A stretch of DNA of 10,368 bases, taken from NCBI GenBank assembly GCA_017430945.1, contig JAFRMB010000114.1:1-10368 (forward strand), read 5' to 3'. Source of the DNA: Clostridia bacterium (lineage in GTDB: Bacteria; Bacillota_A; Clostridia; Christensenellales; Aristaeellaceae). The translations under genes and the position numbers were made by a program. Below, piece after piece: positions 5,334 through 10,368 of the stretch (within the stretch, counting starts at the first letter, position 1; each line of letters begins with the position of its first letter). A model generated the notes under the pieces. It did no database searches. It worked only from the letters and a program-made list of their open reading frames with translations, and was not told the DNA's origin.

Positions 5334-6254
5334 CTATTCCTCGTCGTCTTCCGGGCGATACTCCGTATCGTCCCAGTTTTCCGGCCGAAGGCCGATGTTG
5401 GTGGGCGCGCCCTCGATGCGCGGGTTCAGCAGCGTCTCGAACAGCCAGTTCGCGTAGGCCGCCGTCACCAGCTTGTTGAAGGCGAGCATAAAGGCGATGT
5501 ACAGGATGGACACGGCCATCAGCACGTACAACGCGGCGCCGGGCGCCAGCGCCCATATCCCCAGCACCAGCGCCGGAACGATCAGCGTGATGAGCTTGAA
5601 CAGAACCGCCCACGGCAGCTTGCCGACCGTCAGCAGCAGCGCATTGCGGATGATGTCCTTCAGCTTCAGCTCGTAGGTCACCATCATCGGGAACATCAGC
5701 ATCTGCGCCATCGCCCATAGCAGCCCGATCAGCAGTGACAGCGCCATGGGGACCACGAACAGAAAGCCGTTCTGCATCTGCGACGAATAGAAGTAGACCG
5801 ACACATAGACCAGCATCGGCATCGCGCCATCGATCACGGACACCGCGAGCGCCTGCTTCCAGTTCTCCTTGATCGCGTCCTTGAAATCGCTGAGGATAAA
5901 GCTGTGCTGGTCCCTTGACCAGTTGCGCATGATGTAGCTCACGCCCGCGTTGAAGGGCCCTGTGATGGCGATGCAGGGCCACAGGATCAGAAGCCAGGTC
6001 ATGATGATCCCCGGCGCGCCGGATCGCGCATCCTCCGCCAGGTTGAACAGGATGCTCATGTTCATCATCGTCCAAAGGATGGCCGGGATCCAAATGACCA
6101 GATACAGCAGGTTCACGCCCACCATCTGCGACCAGCGCACCTTCAGCACCGTCGCGAAGAGCTGACGGCGATTCTGCGGCAGATCGGCCAGCGTGAAATC
6201 CGCCTTCCCCTGTTTGCCGTAGAAATAGTTGTTCATCAAGTCCCGAAGCGCCAT
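5334..6254 (-). CDS. YesL-like DUF624 membrane protein
   Basis: This 306-residue protein has the DUF624/YesL pattern: an N-terminal helix pair (about 45-70 and 82-103), the family block ITGPFNAGVSYIMRNW (97-112), an acidic amphipathic stretch SDFKDAIKENWKQA (122-135), and three or four further hydrophobic helices (about 140-155, 163-190, 213-235 and 238-258). It ends in an acidic tail (DDTEYRPEDDEE). DUF624 proteins are membrane proteins, often near carbohydrate-transport genes; their biochemical role is not settled. The start ATG at 6254 is supported by GGAGG 7 nt upstream. It lies 62 nt after the M16 peptidase gene and 3 nt before the U32 gene. No sugar transporter is nearby, so this appears to be a stand-alone housekeeping copy. 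Confidence 0.82.
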   Translation of the reverse strand: MALRDLMNNYFYGKQGKADFTLADLPQNRRQLFATVLKVRWSQMVGVNLLYLVIWIPAILWTMMNMSILFNLAEDARSGAPGIIMTWLLILWPCIAITGPFNAGVSYIMRNWSRDQHSFILSDFKDAIKENWKQALAVSVIDGAMPMLVYVSVYFYSSQMQNGFLFVVPMALSLLIGLLWAMAQMLMFPMMVTYELKLKDIIRNALLLTVGKLPWAVLFKLITLIVPALVLGIWALAPGAALYVLMAVSILYIAFMLAFNKLVTAAYANWLFETLLNPRIEGAPTNIGLRPENWDDTEYRPEDDEE

Positions 6255-6293
6255 GTCGCACCTCCGTTCTCATCGTTCACATCGCGCTGCGCC

Positions 6294-6308
6294 GCCGCGG
6301 AGCGCGGC
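6294..6308. repeat. Short GC-rich hairpin between M16 peptidase and DUF624 genes
   Basis: GCCGCG (6294-6299) and CGCGGC (6303-6308) form a 6-bp stem with a 3-nt loop in the 62-nt gap after the M16 stop codon. Without a T-run it is unlikely to stop transcription. It may act as an mRNA 3'-end stabilising or processing element. Confidence 0.35.
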
Positions 6309-6316
6309 TCTGCCGT

Positions 6317-7582
6317 TCACGCGGTGCCCCGCGCCTCGCGCGCGATCCGGATCCGGTCCACGCCCTTCCCGACGAGAGACGCGGAGTATGGTGCGGTCAG
6401 GATATCGCGAAGCAGCGCGTTCGTGCCGTCGAAGTCTATGTTCCGTATGGTCTCGAGAGCCTCTTCCTCCGTCTGGGTCGTGTTCTTCACGAGCAGGCGC
6501 CTGCCCAGCGCCTGCAGGCGTCCGGTGCTGGATTCCTGGCCCATGATGTAGCCCGCTTCCAGCTGCTTTCGCGCCATCGCGAATTCCTCGCGGGACAGGC
6601 CGGTCTCTACGATGCGCCGCGCCTCTTCCAGGATCATGTCGATGACCGCGTCCGCGGATTCCGGATTGGTGGCGGCGTAGATCGTCAGAAGACCGGTGTC
6701 CAGATACGCGGTAGGCATGCAGTAGACGTTGTAGGCGAGGCCGTGTTCCTCGCGGATCTTCTGAAACAGCCGGGACGACGACGAGCTCCCGAACGCGATG
6801 TTGAACACCGAAAGCTCGTAGTTGCGGTCATGGCCGAGACACAGGCCCGGATAGCCGAGGGAGATGTGCATCTGCTCGATGTCCTTCTCCTTCGTCAGCA
6901 CCCGGGGCTTCGCGGGGCGCGTCACGCACGTCCGCTCCTCCAGGCCTTCGGGCGACCAATCAGCCAGATACGTCTGCACCATGTCGAGCACCTGTTCCCA
7001 GTCATAGTGCCCCACGATCGCAAGCACGCTGCACTGCGGCTTGTAGGCGTGCGCCCAGTAGCGCCTCAGGTCCTCGCTGCGATAAGCCCGGATCTGCTCG
7101 GCCGGCCCCAGGATCGGCCTTGAGACGGGCTGATCGCCGTAATGCGCCTGCATCAGAAGCTCGGAAGCCAGGTCCTCCGGCGTATCCTCGGACATGTTGA
7201 TCTCCTCGATCACCACGCCCTTCTCCTTTTTCAGCTCGGCGGCGTCGAATGACGGCGCGGTGACCATGTCGGCGATCATGTCGATCGCCAGGCGCAGATC
7301 CTCGTCCACCACCTTGGCGTAGAAGCAAGTGGCTTCCTTGCTCGTATAGGCGTTCAGCACGCCGCCCACGGCGTCCATCTCCTCGGCGATCTGCCGGGCC
7401 GTGCGCTTCGCGGTGCCCTTGAACACCATGTGTTCGATGAAGTGGGAGAGGCCCTCCTCCCCCGGTATCTCGTTCTGCGAACCCACGCCGACCCAAAGCC
7501 CGATGGCGACGGTGCGATAGTTGTCCAGCCGCTCGCCGATGACGCGAAGCCCGTTGGGAAAGGTAAACCGGTCAAAGGTCAT
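6317..7582 (-). CDS. M16-family zinc metallopeptidase (YmxG/MlpA-like)
   Basis: This 421-residue protein is an intact M16B peptidase. The inverted zinc motif HFIEH gives ligands H47 and H51 with catalytic E50, and the third ligand is E127 in GVVIEEI, at the usual M16 spacing. The second lobe holds the substrate-binding R271/Y284 pair in SSSSSRLFQKIREEHGLAY (266-284). The length is typical of single-domain-pair bacterial members, which work as dimers on unfolded peptides. There is no signal peptide, so it is cytoplasmic. The ATG at 7582 has GGGAGG about 6 nt upstream. In Bacillus the orthologue mlpA (ymxG) lies just downstream of pnpA; here pnp is also upstream with one gene between, which supports orthology. 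It begins 43 nt after the LTA-synthase-like gene. Confidence 0.92.
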   Translation of the reverse strand: MTFDRFTFPNGLRVIGERLDNYRTVAIGLWVGVGSQNEIPGEEGLSHFIEHMVFKGTAKRTARQIAEEMDAVGGVLNAYTSKEATCFYAKVVDEDLRLAIDMIADMVTAPSFDAAELKKEKGVVIEEINMSEDTPEDLASELLMQAHYGDQPVSRPILGPAEQIRAYRSEDLRRYWAHAYKPQCSVLAIVGHYDWEQVLDMVQTYLADWSPEGLEERTCVTRPAKPRVLTKEKDIEQMHISLGYPGLCLGHDRNYELSVFNIAFGSSSSSRLFQKIREEHGLAYNVYCMPTAYLDTGLLTIYAATNPESADAVIDMILEEARRIVETGLSREEFAMARKQLEAGYIMGQESSTGRLQALGRRLLVKNTTQTEEEALETIRNIDFDGTNALLRDILTAPYSASLVGKGVDRIRIAREARGTA

Positions 7583-7625
7583 TGCGATCCTCCCTTGATT
7601 CGTTTGTCATGGTGTGCGCACCCGA

Positions 7626-9554
7626 TCAGTCCTGCCCGGCAGGTGTGCCGTTGTACAGTGCGGCATCGGCATCCGGGTCGAACAGGTTTGCATAAGCATA
7701 GATGCCGTACTCGTTGAGCGCCGCGGCAGAGCGATCGTCCACCTCGGACTCGCGGGGATAGAACGCCCCGTCGTACTGGAAGCCGTGGCCGCAGATGGCG
7801 GGGATCGTTTCGGAGAGCGCATCCAGATAGCGGAAGTAGGCCGGCTGAGGCACGCCCGACTCGCGCAGGGTGCGGGCAGACAGGAAGTTCGCGCTCGTCA
7901 GCGCCGTCTCCTCCGCCGTGCCGTCATAGTTCTTCCAGATCACATAGGGCACGAGGTACTTGTAGCCTATCTGGTCCACGCCAAGTGCGCTGTAGAAGTC
8001 CGCGGTGAGGCCCGGCTGGTGGTCTCCGAAGATCACGATCTCCACCGGTTCTTCCACCTGCCTGAAGTATTCGATCAGGTCGCGGACGGCGTCGTCGGTC
8101 ATCTTGACCAGCGAGAGGTACTGTTCCTCCTGGCTGCGATCGATGTCCATCCCCAGGATGTGCACCATGGGCTCGAAGTCCGCCTCGGTGTAGCCGCCGT
8201 GGTTCTGCATCGACACGCCGAACAGGAACAGCGGCTGCGAGGCGTCCCGCGCCTCGAAAAGCTGCTCCACCTGGTGTACGAATGCCACGTCAGAGACGTA
8301 CTTGCGCACCCGGCCGTCCCATTCCAGGTCTTTCTCGAAGTAGACGTCGTCAAAGCCCATCAGCGGGTAGACCTTGTAGCGGTCCCAGCCGCTGCCGTCA
8401 AAGCAGTGCATGCCGATGGTGTGGTAGCCCGCGCTCTTGAACGCGCGCACCAGCGAGTTTTGCTCCCGGTCGATGTACTGGCGGAAGGGGATGGAATCCG
8501 CGGGCATGTAATACATGCTGTTGCCCGTCAGGAACTCCCACTCGGTGCGGGAGGTGCCACCTGCCAGCGTCGAGGCCAGGTATTGGCCGTGGATCGACTC
8601 CCCCGCCAGGGAGCGCGTGTAGGCCAGAGGATCGACGTCGGTCTCGAAGTCGCCCAGCACGCCGATGTCGCTGAATGCTTCGAACATGATGGCGATCACA
8701 TTGGGCCTGACGTCGGTCTCCGTGCTCTCGCCTGCCGGGGCCGCGTATCCTGCCAGCTTCGAAGCCGCCTCTGCGGAATAGCCCTCCGGGGGATCGATGC
8801 GGTAGCTCCGGTACTCCAAAAGCAGCTCAAGCGGGATGCCGATGCCGCGATACATGGCATTCGACTTCCACGTCCTGGGCCTCAGCGTCCGGTAGCCGTG
8901 GACCGGCAGCGCGGCCGCCACTGCGGCGCATACGAGCGCCGCCGCGCGCACCCTCAGTCTTCCCATCGACGATTCCCGCATCCGGAGCAGCGCGAACAGC
9001 GACAGCGCGAACAGGATCGTCGCGGAGATGATATAGGGCCCCAGTGCGAAATGATAGCCGGCCACCACGTTCATACCGGTCCTGACGGACAGGATCTGGC
9101 TGAACGAGATCATGTTGCCGGTAAACTCGAAGACCTCGTAGTTGATGATGCCGTACAGCCAGCAAAGAACGAGCCACAGCGCTCCGAACCACTTACCGCT
9201 GCCGATGACCGCAAAGAAGATCAGCCCCAGTGCCGCGCCGATACAAGCGGTATACACCACTGCCATCGCGGCCGCGTAGGAGCGGGCATACATGGGCAGA
9301 TGGATGATAAAGCCGGCAGCCCCGCCCACCAGCAGCTGCTGGATCAGCACGCCCCACCAGGACCGTATCTCAAACCGCAGCGTGAACACCAGCCAGGCAA
9401 ACGCCCCCAGCACCACTGCCAGCAGGATGGGATAGACCGCGGGGTAGTCCTTCGGCAGCAGCGCCGGGAAGAACAGCTGCGGCAGCGCCGCCACGATCGC
9501 TGCGATCCACGCGACGCGCCGCGTCCGCGCATCCTTTATCCAGTTGACCGTCAT
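7626..9554 (-). CDS. LTA synthase/MdoB-family membrane sulfatase-fold transferase
   Basis: This 642-residue protein has about seven N-terminal membrane helices (roughly 14-33, 41-59, 66-87, 94-117, 122-142, 168-190 and 204-221), then an extracellular sulfatase-fold domain from about residue 284. Catalytic and metal-binding residues of the LtaS family are present: E292 in MFEAFSD, the nucleophile T334 in GGTSRTEWEFLTGN, H452 in NHGGYTE, and D511/H512 in FGDHQPG. Such enzymes move phosphoglycerol or related groups from lipids to polymers on the outer face of the membrane. The frame stays open to 9686, but I chose ATG 9554. AGGGGGG sits 6 nt upstream of it and directly abuts ATG 9560, and the extra 44 residues are not family-like. 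It lies 230 nt after pnp and 43 nt before the M16 gene. Whether it makes true lipoteichoic acid is unknown. Confidence 0.9.
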   Translation of the reverse strand: MTVNWIKDARTRRVAWIAAIVAALPQLFFPALLPKDYPAVYPILLAVVLGAFAWLVFTLRFEIRSWWGVLIQQLLVGGAAGFIIHLPMYARSYAAAMAVVYTACIGAALGLIFFAVIGSGKWFGALWLVLCWLYGIINYEVFEFTGNMISFSQILSVRTGMNVVAGYHFALGPYIISATILFALSLFALLRMRESSMGRLRVRAAALVCAAVAAALPVHGYRTLRPRTWKSNAMYRGIGIPLELLLEYRSYRIDPPEGYSAEAASKLAGYAAPAGESTETDVRPNVIAIMFEAFSDIGVLGDFETDVDPLAYTRSLAGESIHGQYLASTLAGGTSRTEWEFLTGNSMYYMPADSIPFRQYIDREQNSLVRAFKSAGYHTIGMHCFDGSGWDRYKVYPLMGFDDVYFEKDLEWDGRVRKYVSDVAFVHQVEQLFEARDASQPLFLFGVSMQNHGGYTEADFEPMVHILGMDIDRSQEEQYLSLVKMTDDAVRDLIEYFRQVEEPVEIVIFGDHQPGLTADFYSALGVDQIGYKYLVPYVIWKNYDGTAEETALTSANFLSARTLRESGVPQPAYFRYLDALSETIPAICGHGFQYDGAFYPRESEVDDRSAAALNEYGIYAYANLFDPDADAALYNGTPAGQD

Positions 9555-9570
9555 ATCCATCCCCCCTGGC

Positions 9571-9659
9571 GGCCCCGACAGGGCCTTTGCCTGTTTTGTA
9601 TCCCGGCAAAAAGCTTTCTCGGCCTTTGCGATCTCCGGATGGTTGTAAGGCAAAAGGCC
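9571..9659 (-). promoter_or_regulatory. Leader of the LTA-synthase-like gene with alternative hairpins
   Basis: On the minus strand GGCCTTTTGC (9659-9650) can pair with either of two copies of GCAAAGGCC (9629-9621 or 9590-9582), with a one-base bulge. The second copy also overlaps a separate stem, GGCCC/GGGCC (9585-9581 with 9575-9571), which ends just before the ribosome binding site. Such mutually exclusive pairings could regulate translation or transcription, but no known riboswitch class is recognisable. No convincing promoter was found in the gap. Confidence 0.35.
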
Positions 9660-9738
9660 GTCCGCCGGATCATGCACCCGTGCCACACCTTTTGCGCGTT
9701 TGGCACAGCCGATCGCCCGTCAGCTCACGATAGCGAAC

Positions 9739-9765
9739 GGATGGGCATACACAGTATGCCCATCC
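9739..9765. repeat. Perfect 12-bp inverted repeat after pnp
   Basis: GGATGGGCATAC (9739-9750) pairs with GTATGCCCATCC (9754-9765) around a 3-nt loop, starting 19 nt beyond the pnp stop codon on the minus strand. The stem is terminator-strength, but the minus strand then reads GTTCGCTA rather than a T-run. It could be a weak or Rho-assisted terminator, or a 3'-end processing or stability hairpin. Confidence 0.6.
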
Positions 9766-9784
9766 TCAATCAGTCTCTGTCGGA

Positions 9785-10368
9785 TCAGTCCCTGCGGCGC
9801 GGGCGACGGTCGCGTTCGCCGCCGCGGCGGTCACCGCGATCGCCATCGCGGCGCGGAGGGCGGCGCACAGGCATGGAATCGTCGTCGTAAACGATGTCGT
9901 TGCGCACCAGGTTCACGCGGCCCTGGGCGTCGATCTCGCCCACGCGTACCTCGATCTCGTCGCCGATGTTCACGACGTCCTCCACCTTTTCCACGCGCTC
10001 GTTGGCCAGCTTGGAGATGTGGATCATGCCGTCCTTGCCGGGCGCGTACTCGACGAACGCGCCGAAGGACATGATGCGGACCACCTTGCCGGTGAACACG
10101 TCGCCCACCTGCAGATCCTTGGCAATGCCCTCGATGATCTTGCGGGCCTTCTTCGCCGCCTCGGCGTCCTCGGTGGCGATGAACACGCTGCCGTCGTCTT
10201 CGATGTCGATCTTCACGCCGGTGTCCTCGATGATCTTGTTGATGGTCTTGCCGCGGGGGCCGACGACCTCGCCGATCTTCTCAGGATTGATCATGAAGTG
10301 GACGATCTTGGGCGCGTGCTTGCTCAGCTCCTCGCGCGGGGCGGGCAGCACCTCGAGCATCTTGCCCA
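9785..10368 (-). CDS. pnp: Polynucleotide phosphorylase, C-terminal part (5' end outside window)
   Basis: This is the 3' end of a gene that runs off the right edge. The ATG at 10360 is an internal methionine, since the frame stays open to the window end. Counting from that methionine, the KH RNA-binding domain covers about 18-80 with the loop GPRG at 34-37. The S1 RNA-binding domain covers about 84-155 ([20 protein letters not shown]). A strongly basic tail, rich in Arg, Gly and Asp, fills the last 27 or so residues ([16 protein letters not shown] and onward). PNPase degrades and tails RNA in the 3' direction using phosphate. The catalytic RNase PH domains must lie outside the window. It probably heads the cluster with the LTA-synthase-like and M16 genes, as in other Bacillota. 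Confidence 0.95.
   Translation of the reverse strand, partial: GKMLEVLPAPREELSKHAPKIVHFMINPEKIGEVVGPRGKTINKIIEDTGVKIDIEDDGSVFIATEDAEAAKKARKIIEGIAKDLQVGDVFTGKVVRIMSFGAFVEYAPGKDGMIHISKLANERVEKVEDVVNIGDEIEVRVGEIDAQGRVNLVRNDIVYDDDSMPVRRPPRRDGDRGDRRGGERDRRPRRRD

Noticed and set aside
5317..6273. Minus-strand frame of 318 codons overlapping the DUF624 gene in another frame
   Set aside because: It is out of frame with a protein that has clear DUF624 motifs and a good ribosome binding site; its translation has no membrane segments or motifs.
9555..9686. N-terminal extension of the LTA-synthase-like protein from a GTG at 9686
   Set aside because: There is no suitably spaced ribosome binding site at 9686, the added residues are not family-like, and the region holds leader hairpins; ATG 9554 has a good site 6 nt upstream.
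7614..9890. Plus-strand open frame of 758 codons
   Set aside because: It is antisense to the LTA-synthase-like gene, whose catalytic motifs and membrane helices are clear; the plus-strand translation is low-complexity His/Arg/Gln-rich.
1..10368. CRISPR array, prophage, toxin-antitoxin or defence genes
   Set aside because: No regularly spaced direct repeats, and no integrase, transposase, nuclease or small paired-gene signatures were seen anywhere in the window.

Overview
This looks like a stretch of a fairly high-GC Bacillota chromosome, probably a clostridial and possibly gut-associated organism. The evidence is gene content: a glycine riboswitch, a DUF5058 membrane protein, a lipoteichoic-acid-synthase-like sulfatase, a YesL-type DUF624 protein, and an M16 peptidase downstream of pnp. 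No taxonomic marker is complete enough to name a genus. All protein genes lie on the minus strand; one tRNA lies on the plus strand at the left edge.

Left edge (1-500): an imperfect palindrome of about 96 bp (4-99) is followed by a monocistronic tRNA-Arg(CCU) with a near-consensus promoter and a strong intrinsic terminator. A bidirectional terminator (464-500) separates it from the converging minus-strand operon.

Region 510-3990 is one riboswitch-controlled transcription unit, read right to left. It has a promoter (3959-3987), a single-aptamer glycine riboswitch with an upstream ghost-aptamer-like hairpin (3805-3926), an intrinsic terminator (3746-3771) and a leader of about 325 nt with no recognisable gene. 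Then come four closely spaced genes: DUF5058 membrane protein, a second multi-spanning membrane protein of unknown family, an M20D amidohydrolase, and yajC. I infer that the two membrane proteins import a glycine-containing conjugate or peptide, that the M20D enzyme releases the glycine, and that glycine turns the unit off. The off-switch rests on a 9-bp complementarity between the 5' P1 strand and the 5' flank of the terminator. This is the most interesting system in the window.

Region 4113-10368 is a second minus-strand cluster: the 3' end of pnp (KH and S1 domains), a 230-bp gap rich in alternative hairpins, an LTA-synthase-family membrane sulfatase, an M16 zinc peptidase, a DUF624/YesL membrane protein, and a U32-family protein of the TrhP (tRNA uridine hydroxylation) type. 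Spacing inside this cluster is short (43, 62 and 3 nt), so the last four genes are probably co-transcribed. It resembles the pnpA-ylxY-mlpA neighbourhood of Bacillus, with an LTA-synthase-like enzyme in the slot usually held by a polysaccharide deacetylase.
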